Assembly: GCA_936450465.1 (NCBI GenBank)
Contig: OW388296.1
Location: forward strand, 10,537,867-10,601,866
DNA from: Gibbula magus
Lineage: Eukaryota > Mollusca > Gastropoda > Trochida > Trochidae
Reading direction: 5' to 3'
DNA: 64,000 nt
Below the pieces are notes generated by a model. It was not told the DNA's origin and ran no database searches. It was given only the letters and a program-made list of their open reading frames with translations. This document shows positions 13,358 through 25,725 of this stretch, in pieces; within the stretch, counting starts at the first letter, position 1, and each line of letters opens with the position of its first letter. The translations under genes were made by a program, and so were the position numbers.

Positions 13358-13591
13358 TTAGACATTAATGATTCTATCTATACTGGGAGGAACGGGAGGC
13401 ATGTCGCGTACATTGTACAAATCTAAATATCTGCAGAGGGTCGCAATATCAGAAGTATCTCCATTCCAGATAATTTCCAACCGGGAACTCTTAGTCCATG
13501 GTTTATAATTTATTGTATTAAGGACAAACGTCATGTTTAAAAACGGGTTTGTCATGGCTTTCATTATTCCCATTGGGCACATCGTGGACTT
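13358..13591 (-). CDS. Possible terminal exon, unknown protein
   Basis: An open frame of about 77 codons on the minus strand ends at a TAA at 13358-13360. It is richer in GC than its surroundings, and its amino-acid composition looks protein-like, for example LEIIWNGDTSDIATLCRYLD and a proline-rich MPPVPPS tail. A plausible splice acceptor (CTTACAAG) lies immediately upstream at about 13592. I see no upstream partner exon and no AATAAA close downstream. It could be a terminal exon, a decayed gene fragment or chance. The family is not recognised. Confidence 0.3.
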   Translation of the reverse strand, partial: KSTMCPMGIMKAMTNPFLNMTFVLNTINYKPWTKSSRLEIIWNGDTSDIATLCRYLDLYNVRDMPPVPPSIDRIINV

Positions 13592-14714
13592 GTAAGGTTA
13601 ACTGAATAGCTGCCATCACATGTACTTGTGCTATTGAAAATGTTGGTTGGTGGTTGTATATTTCAATGCAAGAAGTGCTTACTGCATGTACGTTTCAAGT
13701 GTAAGGCTTTAATTGTTGCAAGTTCCTAACCTATTCATTCAGGCCATAACAGAAACGCGAAGAACCTGTAGGAAGAAAGTATTTCAAGGAAAAGAGTCGT
13801 TTTCCAAAGCAGAAAGTGGAAATATCTTGGTTGTACTGGATTCTAGCTTGTTTCGATATACATATAGTGGTCTTGTGTTGTTAATAGAACACATACATGT
13901 ATCATCAACTTTACCTATTCATTCAACCATATGGTGCCTAAGGAATACAAAGAATTAAATCGTAGGTGAAAAGTGTGTGAATGTTTTCCAATAATTATAT
14001 GTTTGCTTTGCTTTCCACGTTCTCTGACATAGGGACAAATGAAACTAATAATTGTGATAAACGTGTCTGATTGTTGTACATGAAAGGAAATCGTATTACC
14101 AGGACCCGTTTGTCCAGATAGATGAAAGGGTATTTATTTAGTTATGGAAATTTAATCATCCTTAGTAAAATCCTCGCAAATTGATTTTATCACTTATGGA
14201 CTGATATCAGCTTACATTCATTTTAATTCAGTACAAGAAAACATACACAAAAATACACAATAACGTGCAATTACCTTGTTAAACATCGGTACCATCTTGG
14301 CTGGAAGTAGTGTGTTGATTTACTGAATGAAGATAATTTATATATACCAAGGTTTAACTTAGTAACGTCCTGTGGCATTCGGACCTGCCGACGTTTCAAT
14401 ATTAGCGAAGTGACTGAGGGCTGGTGGTTTGTTAAATGCCATATCTAATGGTTAATCAGGCAATTGATCAAGTCAGAAATTAAAATGGAAATTACCCCGA
14501 CAAAACAACACTGACAATCTAGAATAGATTACAGAATTAACTTTATTTTAAAAGTAAAGTGTTTTTTTTTAAATTTGAAAAAAAACTTATTCAATTTGTA
14601 AATATTCTTTCGATTTCCAGACTGGTATCGGTAATATTAGCCTGCATGTAATACAAACTAATCAATATTCTTCGCATTATAAAACCTAAGTTACATTCAG
14701 TGCTTCTTATTCAT
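13592..14714. repeat. Intergenic with duplicated segment
   Basis: About 13,960-14,240 is a diverged direct copy of 24,915-25,135, with shared blocks around TATATGTTTGCTTT and ATCAGCTT/GCAGCTTCCATTCATTT. The plus frame at 13713-13958 follows an acceptor-like CATTCAG but has no other support. Confidence 0.5.
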
Positions 14715-14900
14715 CAATCTACTGCTTTCTGCGTTATCAGTCCATCAACCTTATAGGTTTACATTCACAAACGCATATATTGTACCGGCATGTCCCCATA
14801 CATCAGGCTACTTTGGCAAAGAACAGGATCTCACGGTTTTTGCTATCTTCCTGATAATTGGCAATTTGTACCGTGTTCTAAGGTAATCAGGTCCTCAACA
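14715..14900. repeat. Duplicated segment (pair with ~57,290-57,500)
   Basis: This is a direct, diverged copy of the segment beyond the giant inverted structure. Shared blocks include GCGTTATCAGTCCATCAACC, ATAGGTTTACATTCAC and TTGGCAATTTGT. An open frame here (14790-15011) is broken in the partner copy, so it is unlikely to be coding. Confidence 0.65.
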
Positions 14901-15409
14901 AATCGTGTTTGCACAGAGCAAATGATAACGTTCCTAGATAAGAGAGATAAACATTTAGGAGATAAACATACTGTGTTTGAAAATCAGCGACATATAACGG
15001 AATTATTATAGATCTAAATTTAATGTAAAGTCGAACGCGTTATTGATGTTTATCTCCATTCTACCATATCAACGATTTAATATTGAACTATATTCGGACG
15101 CTTTCATTTGGTAGTGATTTGTCATTCAACGCCGTGCATAAATTCCATGGTCCGGCATTTATAAAGATGTGACGTATTTGGTGATCTCGAATGACGTGGC
15201 TTGTTATAAGGCTTCGGAAAACAGCGATCTGATATTGTTCTAAACTTTTTCAATCACATTTCGCATGAAAAATTGTCAACGTTAATGATAAAAGGAACGT
15301 AAGCAATTAACTTGTGTGATAAAACTGTGTCCGCGAATGAGCATGCAAAAGGTTGAAGTAATCTCGTTTAGTTATGCTATAACAAAAATATGGTTGCATT
15401 TTCATCATC

Positions 15410-15995
15410 AAACAGCCAAAAACAAGTTTAAAATTTGAAAAGGCACAGTGACCAACCATATTTGTTCTATCAAGTTTCATCGAGCTTGGTCTTATTGCCT
15501 TGAGTTATGTTTCGGAAACAACAAAATTCTAAGATGCATTTCCATGGAAATGGCAAGGCAAAAGATCAAAGAAGTAGAAAACTAACACAGAGTCACAATG
15601 ACAAGGTTCATTGAGGTTGGTTTGCATTCGTAAAAAAAAAAAAATTCTCAAATTTCTATATAGCAAAAGGCACACATAGACTACTTGGTTGATACCTGTA
15701 CAAAGTTTCAGCAAAATATATTGAATAGTTTTGAAGTTTGAGACCGGAATATAGTTTTCCCTCTTCTTGGTTCTAAGTCCAGACTGTTTGCATTCGTAAA
15801 TTTTTTTTAAAATATTCTCAAATTTCTTTATAGCAAAAGGCTCATCTAGAATACTTGGATGATACCTGTACAAAGTTTCAGCAAAATAGATTCAATAGTT
15901 TTGAAGTTTGAGGTCGGAATGGAAAAGCCCGGACGCACAGACGGACGGACGGAGCTCATTTCTATATCTCCCGCCAACTTCGTTGTGGCGGGGGA
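15410..15995. mobile_element. Pearl-like element
   Basis: Two ~180-bp core units are visible (about 15,605-15,785 and 15,786-15,925), each with TACAAAGTTTCAGCAAAATA and ATAGTTTTGAAGTTTGAG. They are followed by a short GGAC microsatellite and a terminal hairpin, CCCGCCAACTTCGTTGTGGCGGG. This order of core repeats, tetranucleotide run and terminal hairpin is the pearl type known from bivalves, related to non-autonomous Helentrons. Frames inside it are not genes. Confidence 0.65.
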
Positions 15996-16639
15996 TAAAA
16001 AGTGAAAAAGAATATCTACAAACTCGTTCCTATCTTGGTTATGCACCTCTCCTAATAGTGTAGAAGATGTTGCATCGCTCTTAAGTAATCGGATGAGTAG
16101 TTTCTCTGTGAACAGTTGGACCCAAAAGTTCCTTGGAAGGACGAAAAGACGGACAGAGGAAATCCTTGATATTTCTATATGCCTCGAGAACGATGGTTAC
16201 ATCTACATTGCATGCATTTTCAACAAATAACACAACATTTCCACAAACTTTGATATAATAAATGTGTCACACGTACGATGAAATGTGAATTAATGCCTCT
16301 TGTTTTAATGACGAAGGATTATATGAGATTAATATTCATGAATCAGTGTCAACTCCCCACATATGTATGTATATCTGAAATTAAGCATTCTTTGAATCAG
16401 AATAAATGATAGGAATCTGGAACTGGAAAGGTTGAGCAATGAATGTGTAGATTTTGATTATGTGTTCAATGTAATGTGATATGCTGATGAACATAATAGA
16501 GGCGTTTTCCTGTTTTTTCTAACCAACATGTTTTAAAGTTTATACTAAAAACTTAAAGGCCAATATAATGATCGCATTTGATTTTTCGAACCACTTCGCG
16601 ATGACAGGGGGACATAATACTATGAATGTACATTCAAAC
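15996..16639. other. Intergenic, no gene seen
   Basis: No supportable feature. Confidence 0.45.
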
Positions 16640-17835
16640 ATATATATTATTGTTCAGGCAATTATTAAGATTTTAAAGTAAGTGAAAAAGGTCAACATTT
16701 GTGATTGACGTATAATGCCTTGTTATCAGTTAACCATATCAGCTGCAAGTTTTTTTTATACATAATTCGTTCGTCTGTTGAGGAGCAGAATGAGGAAGAT
16801 GAATAGCTGTATTTCACATTATTTACCTAAATGGTGAAATCATTAGTAAATTAGGTATGTTCCGTATGGACATATGCTGCTGATGAACAACCCAACGGAT
16901 TAGGAACTATAATAAAGACTCTTTAATTACTTCTTTATCTACGGAGACAAAATTGTGCTTTTGTGTCACATGAGAGTGGAGAGTTTTATGTGTCTAAATT
17001 CTATTCTCAGGAATCGATCAAGGCATATGTAGGAAATAAAATGAAAACATAATTGGAAATGTCAAAGTTGCTTCATGGTACTATTAAGACTGATTGGATT
17101 CAATGAATCAACCAAAGCATTGATTGCTGATGAACCAACTAACGGATTATGAATCGAATTAAGGAGGCCTCAACGTAATGAGGTAGTGTTATTGGCTGGT
17201 GATAGCCGCTTTAGTTACGGTGGTGCTTTTTAGTCACTTGTGACTAGATTTCTCGATCTCCAAAAGTTACTAACAGGAATCGATGAGGACATTTGTTTAG
17301 GCAATAACATTAAGACGCAATTCATAAATGTCAGCATTGCAGCGTTATATTGATGTATTCACACGAATATTAATCAAGTCAACCAGTGCTCAAGATGTAT
17401 CAAATGTACAGATGCAAATAATGGAGATTTGGATGCAAATACGAAACGCTATTCTGCTCTTCTGGTGAACAGGTCAGATCAGGTCAGTCGTATAAAAAAG
17501 ATCAACTTTTATCTGGGGAATAGGCGGATATACGTTTTTGAAAATCATTAAACCGTAGCAGGAATCTAAGGACACGAAGTTCAAAGTAATGAAATCAGAT
17601 ATCAGTTTGGTGCAGGAGAGTCAAGTATTGATCATGCCAAGGAGTGTTGTAAACCGATTGTCATCTCGAATTAGCCAGTAACTTTCAGTTGAAGTGATCT
17701 CCCATTGGGCACTTTTCACACTAGCTGCTAACACAATGCTTATATTGATTACAGCGCTTCAACTTGAGGAGATAAATCTATCTTAGCGATGATCACCTCT
17801 GTAATTAAAGAGGGTTGTTTTTCTGCATTGGCATG
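16640..17835. repeat. Block of diverged duplications
   Basis: About 16,870-17,110 and 17,115-17,370 resemble each other (TGCTGATGAAC, AACGGATTA, CAGGAATCGAT). They also resemble 22,870-23,165 and 62,745-62,960. About 17,395-17,560 matches 23,214-23,380 (GGAGATTTGGATGCAAATAC), and 17,600-17,830 matches 63,135-63,365 (AAATCAGATATCAGTTTGGT). All copies are direct and old. No conserved frame runs through them. Confidence 0.7.
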
Positions 17836-19085
17836 AATGTGTAATTAGTTTTAACTATTAAACTGGAAAACTCTATCTCCCATTTAAAAATGTTTCTTGC
17901 TTTCCAAAACAGCTCTTTGATGTGGTCACATTTAACTTTGAGCAAAGCATTCTACTAAGAGCAAAATCACATCAGTTACTGTATTCGAATTCTTGTTAAT
18001 AGATACAAATTTGACCATGTAGATAAATTAGAAATGAGGCCAGTTGCTACTTTCCTTTTCTTTAATTAAATGTTGTGTGATTCAGATGTCAAATTCACTA
18101 TGTAGTTAAAGAACTGTACGTCAAGGTATTGAGAATAAAATTATTAATCCAACAGATTTTTTATCTTTAGAAAACTTCCAAATGATAAAGATTCAAATTC
18201 AAATGTTGGTTTTCTCTCACATGATTTTCAAAGATCCTGAAAAATAAACATGTAATGACATTGAATGTATGTCTGTATGCACATGAATGTATGACTTTGA
18301 TCTGATCTGATTTGTTGTTCATCCTCAAAGATACACCATCACAATAGTTTATATACCATGTGTCGATCTGTTACAGTGATATTTATTTTTGAAGATAATC
18401 TATCTTTCTGTGGAAAAGTGATAATGTTTATAAAACGTATAATTAAACTAATGAACTCACCTTTCAAGTAATATTACATCGTACCCGTTCAGAATCTTAT
18501 TGCGTGTAAATTATGTTTGTTGTATAGAAGTAACAGACTGTAAATTTTTTAAAAAGGTTTAAATGAACATTGAATTATATATAAAATCCGTAAATAGTAC
18601 CAATATCTGTATCAATTACTATAGAAACATGATGGTGTGTATAAACACATACACTTCACAGACGTGATTGTGAGAACAAAGGGATTCGAATCTGAGACCC
18701 ACGGTGAAAGTCCTACTCTCTAGGAGTTGAGCCTTTTGAATATCCGACTACTCGCAAACAGTAGGAACACTTTCCTTTCACACTATCACACATCCTAGAA
18801 CTCGCCAGTAGTCATTCTAATATTATGATCGGTAAATGTTGCTTCGGGACTGCATTTGATCTCACCTATGATGTGTACATTATGTTTGTAGCAGCTAATG
18901 GTTTCAAATACAAGAATACTAAAGTTGACACTCTTAATTAATACCGCTGTCAAGTCCATATCAAATTCAAAGTCACTAATATGTGAACATGCTTCAAGTA
19001 ACAGTTTTCAATAATATATGAATCATTAAAATTTAATGTCCCGGCATGATACAGATTTCGATTCCGCAAAGGGATTCTGCTGAAC
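17836..19085. other. Intergenic, possible SINE relic
   Basis: No gene was seen. On the minus strand, about 18,790-18,675 contains GATTCGAATCC preceded by GGACTTTCACCGTGGGTCTC. This resembles the 3' half of a tRNA-Glu-type sequence and is probably a tRNA-derived SINE relic. No complete cloverleaf is present. Confidence 0.35.
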
Positions 19086-20470
19086 TTATTATTATTTATT
19101 AATATTATTTATTAATGTTTGAATAATAGTATCTTTGGTATTTAGGCCATGGGCCCATGTACAACAAAGATTATACATAAATGTCCATAGTGATAGTGAC
19201 ATAAACTATGTATCAAATGCGGAGAGAAAAGCAATGTTAAACATATTTGGCAACATTTATAACAGTTTCATGATCTTTACTGCATACAAGTAATTTATAA
19301 GAATGAAATGTAGGGTTATCAGAAACTTTTAGTGGAATGTACTTACTCCTTATTGAATTATAATTAGAGCAAACAAACAAATAGTTTATAACATCTTCAA
19401 CTACATTTCCATTACAATTGTTACAAATACAAATTAAAACATTTATCTATACCCTGCCGTCGGCCAATGGTCGTTTGAATAGGTAATTCGTCTAATCTGA
19501 GTAAACACAGATATCTCCTAAACTCTCTATTTCTAATATTCATAATGTTATGTATGGAAAAGTGATTTTATTTGAAGATAATATCTTAACCTATCAGACG
19601 AATGTATGTTGCTGAAAATTACCTGAAAATTACATTCACATAAACATTGCCTAAACAACCTAAAAAACTTATCCATATTTCCAATATCCTGAGACAGCCA
19701 CACATCACAAAATCCAAAACTGAAAAGTAATTGCCTTACACAACTCGCCCATGTCGTTCTACCAGCTTCATCCTACCAGAATACTCTGCCTGGGATACCT
19801 ATTATGTTCAATCCTCAAACGTTTAACAAATACTTAACACATTCAAAATTATAATCAACATACAATTGATGCCTACCACATTCCACCAAAACAATATTAC
19901 TAGAATTATATTTGCTAAATCCTAAGACAAATTTAAAGAAATTAGTATAGAATGATTCTAGCGCTTGATATCTCTGAAACCCCATAACTTCGGCACCATA
20001 CAATAATAATTTTGGCAAAAAATAATTTAAACAAAATATTAGCCGGTAATCCTGATAACTTGTTAAGTAACTGTTTAATGACAAATAGAGCCTTATTACC
20101 TTTGATAACTAACGTATCTACAGTCAAGCCGCGATAGTCCGGCCTCCGATAATCCGAATCTCGCAGTGTCCGAACGGTAGCAAGCTGTAACCAAACTAAT
20201 CTCTATATAAACTCATCAAATGTTGATTCATACACTTTAACCAACATAAATTATTAGATAACAAATACCCAAATAATCATAATAAGTTGTAAAATTAATC
20301 CGAGAACCACTGAATAACCATTTTTCATAATGTCGTAATATACCACCATTAATGAAAAAACATGTCTTCTGCAAGTTTACCTGAAGACCCCACTTTTTAC
20401 AAAACTATCCAAAATAGCTATCTTCCGCTGTAAACCAATGGCACTATCGACAACTAAACAGAAATCATAC
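19086..20470 (-). pseudogene. Decayed LINE (non-LTR retrotransposon) reverse transcriptase end
   Basis: Read on the minus strand in shifting frames, the C-terminal part of a LINE reverse transcriptase is recognisable. It begins LVVDSAIGLQRKIAILDSF, then WGLQVNLQKTCFF, YEKWLFSG and YDYLGI, then KALFVIKQLLNKLSGLPANI, LLLYGAEVMGFQRYQALESF and VECGRHQLYVD, and later RNREFRRYLCLLRLDELPIQ. Known jockey/CR1-like LINEs have the same order, with a YADD box before SAIGLQ and an LLYGAEVWGF block. Here the YADD box is eroded to about VYDF. Several frameshifts and stops make it inactive. The 3' tail on the minus strand ends in an ATTAATAAATAAT-type repeat at about 19,115-19,086. The clade assignment is tentative. 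Confidence 0.85.
20126..20200. mobile_element. Pogo/Tigger-like end fragment inside the LINE
   Basis: Immediately after a TA dinucleotide the sequence reads CAGTCAAGCCGCGATAGTCC, with GATAATCCGAATC further in. This resembles pogo-type terminal repeats of the CAGT..CGATAATCCGAA form, and it interrupts the LINE reading frames. The opposite end was not located, so it may be a truncated insertion. Confidence 0.4.
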
Positions 20471-20509
20471 ACTAATAATGAATAATGTTTGAATAGATCA
20501 GTGAGGAAT

Positions 20510-21460
20510 GCTTAAGTTGCAGACCGTTGCTTTTTGATTGTTGATTCCTATTTAAACTTTCAATACACGTTTCATAAATTGCATAATAAAACAGTTGTAC
20601 AAAGACAGTTTTTGTGGTAAAATGTGTAACACAATAGGAATAAACATAAAGTTAGAAAACACAGCAACCTCTCATGGATTATAAGAGACAATTTACCGTA
20701 AAATAAGAAATGAATTAATTCAGATGATACTTAAAACCTAACTCACAAACTATCTTGATTTCAATTTATATAAATTATTGCTGAGATCCTAATCGATAAC
20801 CTCGTGTGTACCTCATACGTCGTTTTTAATTAGGTACATAACACCACAACTATCCATCAAAAGTCGAGTTTCTAGTATCAGTGTTGTTAATCCGATACAT
20901 CGCCTCTGGTCATTCAGATACATTACCGTCGCGCTGTGATGGGTTAGGATCTGTAAGAGTTGGTTTGAGCAGTATATGTTTTCTGTGAATGAAAATCATA
21001 CTAATTCGTAAATGATACAATGTTCAATATCGTACTGAGTTCCATGTCTATTCAGCGTTCACCAACTGTGAATCTCATTAATAAAAGGACATCTAATAGA
21101 ACACAAACTGATCAGAGCTCATAACGCCAGCAAATCAGACACTACATTCGGGGATGGTCTTCATGATAATGTCAGTAGGTCTCCACCCACATTAAAAAAG
21201 TAATTTCTCTGAATAACATTATTTATTATACATCTAATAACTACCAAACGTGGTATAGTTAAATCACCGGTATATGCATTTAGATTTTTGTCATATTTTG
21301 GGACTCGAGACACGAGACTATTATTGAAAGGAAATCCTTTTAATTCGTTAATGATACTGTGTACAATAAAACAAACAATGGAATAAAAGTATTTTCAACA
21401 TATACACATGTACCCACGGTGAAACCAATTGAAAAAATATATTTACAAACTAATCTGTGA
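20510..21460. repeat. ~0.9-kb segmental duplication, copy A
   Basis: Direct copy of 23,610-24,480. Shared blocks include GTGTAACACAATAGGAATAA, TTAGGTACATAACACCAC, AAAGGAAATCCTTTT and ATGGAATAAAAGTATTTTCA. Divergence is clear but the order is fully conserved. Confidence 0.75.
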
Positions 21461-22512
21461 TTAGACTTTCTGAATATCAGATACTATGTAAGGGGGTGGA
21501 CTCCTTGATAATGTCAAAGAGTCTCTGTTCACATTAAACAAATAGTAGCTCTGCAGGACATACACAAATTCAGGTTGTAATGACAATGCCTCAAACATAA
21601 TTTGCTCAATTCGACAGATTAATGATAAGATTTAATTAATATAGGTTAATATGTATTGAACCTATTGTTCTTCAAAAGCTCGGTCATATAAATGTACTTG
21701 TAACCATTTGATACAGGTAGAAAACTGTGTTTAATGGCAATCAATTAGCTTATGTAAGGATTACTACTTTATTTGGGTTACGACCTGCTATCTATGGTAC
21801 ATGTAGTTATTGATAGGTATCAAGTTTATTCTCTAATGAACTGCGTTTTACATGTCTCCGTGATGCACAAGAACAAACAACCCGTGACATTTTAGCAATT
21901 CGGACTCGTTAACGTTTTGAGGTTACCCTATTTTTATTCAAATTAAAACGATATTTATCAAACATTTGATACTATACTGTAATAGTTTTGTCAGATAATA
22001 GCGCACGTACATTATAGGACCCCAACAACGATATGATTTCAGACTATATACGAGTTCACGGCGCAATTAATGTCAGTATTGTGAATAAGTGGAATGATGC
22101 CTTCTATTCAAATCTCAACTTCATTGCAACTTATTTCAAGCCAGTTTAATTTATCTTGATCACTTGAAACGATACAATATTTATCAAAACGTCGTGCCCA
22201 TGAAATAAACAAATTATTCATAAACTACTGTTCTTATTAAATGATGTTGACTGAATTTAGGTGATATACGAAAATTCAAATCATTTAAAGTAGGAAATTG
22301 TATTTGTCATCCAAATTAATTATAAAATTCATTAAAAAACCAAACGATGTCATTTAAAATTGGTGGGAACTCTTATAATTATTGAAGGCCCGGTGCCGAA
22401 TATTGATTTGCAATGGAGAGTTAAGTTAAGAGGATGTTAACTTTCACTGCTTTATTAACAAATGAAATTCCAAATGAAATCTCCAACAATCCTACCAACT
22501 GGAAACTATTAA
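21461..22512. other. Intergenic, no gene seen
   Basis: The start (to about 21,600) belongs to the low-copy family also present at ~600-765. The rest is AT-rich with no supportable feature. Confidence 0.45.
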
Positions 22513-22864
22513 AGGGGCAGTAGCACGTTTTTGGCAAATATTATTTTTTCAAATTTCCCATGTATAATGATAGTTTATGTCATTTATATTTACTACAGAG
22601 GGTAAAACATCATATTACACAAACCAATTATCCGTAGTGGGTATAACGGTGTTGCGTATAAAGCAGAAATTATATGGCGGCAATTTTATTGTGAACACAT
22701 TTTATTATTTCGAATGATGAAAACGATTCTCATTGCTTTACAGAACAATATACACTCACTTTTAATTTAACTTCCGAAGAGAGAGGGTGTTGTACTATTG
22801 GTGACATTATTTTTCAAATACATTTCATTGACTTATTTCAGAGAAAAAACGTCCTGCTGCCCCT
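22513..22864. mobile_element. 352-bp MITE with TTAA target-site duplication
   Basis: The left end AGGGGCAGTAGCACGTTTTT and the right end AAAAAACGTCCTGCTGCCCCT are inverted with a few mismatches. TTAA flanks both sides (22509-22512 and 22865-22868). TTAA duplication is typical of piggyBac and Kolobok elements, but the exact superfamily cannot be settled here. It has no coding capacity. Confidence 0.82.
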
Positions 22865-22869
22865 TTAAG

Positions 22870-23400
22870 GCATATAAATGAAAACATAATCGGTGAATGT
22901 CAACGTTGCGATAAGATATTGTTAGAACTGCTTTATTCCAGATAACCAACCAGAGCTATGACTGCTGATGAACCAACCATCAGTATATGTGTATAATTGA
23001 GGAGGCTTGTTTTCTTAGTGATCATAGCATCTTTAATTACGGTTTTGCGTTACACTTACTTAAGACTAGATTTTTTTTCAAAAGCTACTTACAGGAATCT
23101 ATGAAGACATTTGTTAGGTGATAAAATAAAAACGAAAGAAATAATTCATAAATGTCAGCATTGCAGAGTTATATTGATGACTTCACACGATTCCAGTCAA
23201 CCAGTGCTCAAGATATATCAAACGTTCAGATGCAGATTAAGATGGAGATTTGGATGCAAATACGATACGCTATACTATATTACTGCTCTTCTGATGAACA
23301 GGTCGGATCAGGTCAGTCCTATAAAGAAGATCAGCGTTTATCTGGGGAATATGCAGATATACGTTTTTGAATATCATTAAACTGTAACAAGAATCTAAGT
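22870..23400. repeat. Diverged duplication (pair with 16.9-17.6 kb)
   Basis: A direct copy of parts of 16,870-17,560. Two overlapping frames (23,111-23,380 and 23,152-23,370) cross it. The matching region at 17,395-17,560 is disrupted in those frames, so coding is unlikely. Confidence 0.65.
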
Positions 23401-23609
23401 ACACTAATAGTATAGGCCTCTTTAGCCACGGAGTACTATTTCTACTTCTCAGTCACTGGAGACTGGAGACACTGGAGACATAGGCTTTGATGTTCCTTAA
23501 AGCCACTTACATACGCCCAATTATGTACAGGATAAATGTTAACGTTGTTTCATAAGGGTTATTTTGAAAAATGCCAGGAACAAATCCAGTCAACCAAAGC
23601 TCACAATAT

Positions 23610-24480
23610 ACACTGTTGTTTTTGATTGCCGATTCTAAATTCAAAAATTAAAACCCGTTTCATAAATTTCAAATTAATACAGTTGTATAAAGAAAGTTTT
23701 TTTGGCAAAATGTGTAGCACAATAGGAATAAACTTTAGATAACATAACACCATCTCATTATTGATTATAAGAGACAATTCTCCGTACAGTAAGACATACG
23801 TGTATTCAAATGATAACACACACAAAACAATCTCACAAACTATCTTGTTTTCAATTTATCTATTTCTTGCTGACATTTGATGATGATCCTAATTGATAAC
23901 CTCGAGTTAATCTCATATGTCGTTTGTAATTAGGTACATAACACCACACCTATCCAACAAAGTACAGGTTTCTGGTATCAGTGTTACTCATCTATACCTG
24001 TGATACAGTTACATCGCCTGTGGGCATTCTGATACATTTCAGTCGAGCTTTGATGGGTTGGATTCTTTTAGAGTTGATTTGAGCAAGTTATTATATTATT
24101 GAAATAAAATCATATTAATTTATCAATGATACTACATGTATGTACAGTATCATACTGACTTCAATGTTTATTACGCCTTCACCAACTGTGAACAAGCCCA
24201 TAATCCCAGCACATCAGACACTGTACATGTGGTGGGGGTGGCGAGGGGGACCTCATATAGTTCAATCACCGGTATTCATTTAGATATATGTTTGTCATAC
24301 TTCGTTACTCGAGAATACGTATGCGTTGGTGTGATTAGTTTATTTTATTATTGAAAGGAAATCCTTTTTATTCATAAATTATAATGTGTACTGCAATACA
24401 ATGGAATAAAAGTATTTTCAACATACACCCACTATGAAACCAACTGATAAAATATATTTACAAACTTGATAATTAAATAC
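23610..24480. repeat. ~0.9-kb segmental duplication, copy B
   Basis: Partner of 20,510-21,460 in the same orientation. It lacks part of the middle section present in copy A and contains a short G-rich run (about 24,229-24,250) not seen there. Confidence 0.75.
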
Positions 24481-25542
24481 AAATTCATTGTTGTATTTTT
24501 ACATCAAAATACATACAACGTCAAAAGTAAAATAATGCTCATTTCCCCCGTCTCATAATCATGTGAAAAACTATGATCAGGATAGCAAAGATCTCTAGTT
24601 CATAACCTGTTTCATACCATCTTAAAGGCGCTGTATTTCAAATTCTCAACCTACATATGTATTCACATGTGACGAACCTATATGAAAACGTCTTTGATCA
24701 AAGCAGGAAATGGAATTATATGTGATATGTTCGCTTCTCTAATACTTGTTCACATAAACACACTGTTGAATACATCAATCTATTAACTTATTCAATCAAC
24801 CCTACAGGCGAATTCCGGACCTCAACATTTAATGGGTACACAATAAAAAAAAATTATAATGAAAACACAATTATTCAAATTTTATAATGACATATCAAAA
24901 GTAGATAGTAGAAATCGTGTGAATGCATGAACCGTTTGTTATATGTTTGCTTTACTTATCAACTTCTCGGACACAGGAACAAACGAAACAAATAAATGTA
25001 ATTAATGTGTCTGTTCTCTTGAAATACCAGAACTCCTTTGATCAGGTGGATTGGAGGAATTGTGACAATGAAATTATATCACCCTTAGTCAAATTCTTAC
25101 TAATAGACTCATAGCAGCTTCCATTCATTTGTTATTTAATACAAAAGAACTCTAGCAATAAATGACGTTTCAAGAATGCCTAATATTGCTCATTATTGCC
25201 CCACAGATGTTACTCAAGTCATTATCTCCTCACATATATTGCTCAATTCGTTCTCTCCTCACAGATGTTACTCAACGCATTTTCATTCCGAATAACCTCT
25301 GTTGAAAATGAATCACATTTTCGGCAAGAATTAAAGAATACTGATGGCTGGCATTTAAAGAAGTTGTGCAATCAGCGACATAATTGTGAAGATTAATGAC
25401 ACACCATAATGCTAGTTTAAGTAACAGAAACATAAACGACGGGACCCAGAAATCGAACTCACTTACAGTAACATTTTGCGACAACAATGTATAGTTGTAA
25501 ATAAGTCTCAAAATATGTGCAATATATCTAGCAGTAGAGGCG
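24481..25542. repeat. Intergenic with duplicated segment
   Basis: About 24,915-25,135 pairs with 13,960-14,240. Frames of 60-90 codons at 25,196-25,553 on both strands lack domains or splice context. Confidence 0.5.
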
Positions 25543-25725
25543 TATCCGTACACTAACGGAAATCGTTTAAATATACCGTAAAGCCTTTTTAACGGTCATT
25601 TTACGACATGATGCATGACGTTACCGTCACCTATATCCGTACACTAACAGAAATCGCTTAAATTTACCGTAAAGCCTTTTTAACGGTCATTTCACGACAT
25701 GCTGCATGACGTTACCGTCACCTAT
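25543..25725. repeat. Two-copy 90-bp tandem repeat
   Basis: Units start at 25543 and 25633 and are about 93% alike by eye. Each contains CCGTAAAGCCTTTTTAACGG and ATGCATGACGTTACCGTCAC. Confidence 0.85.

Noticed and set aside
14790..15011. 73-codon plus frame
   Set aside because: The duplicated copy at 57.3 kb has stops in the same frame, and no known product matches.
15529..16046. 114- and 66-codon minus frames
   Set aside because: They lie inside the core units and microsatellite of a pearl-like element.
23111..23380. Two overlapping plus frames
   Set aside because: The related copy at 17.4 kb does not keep either frame, and no domain is visible.
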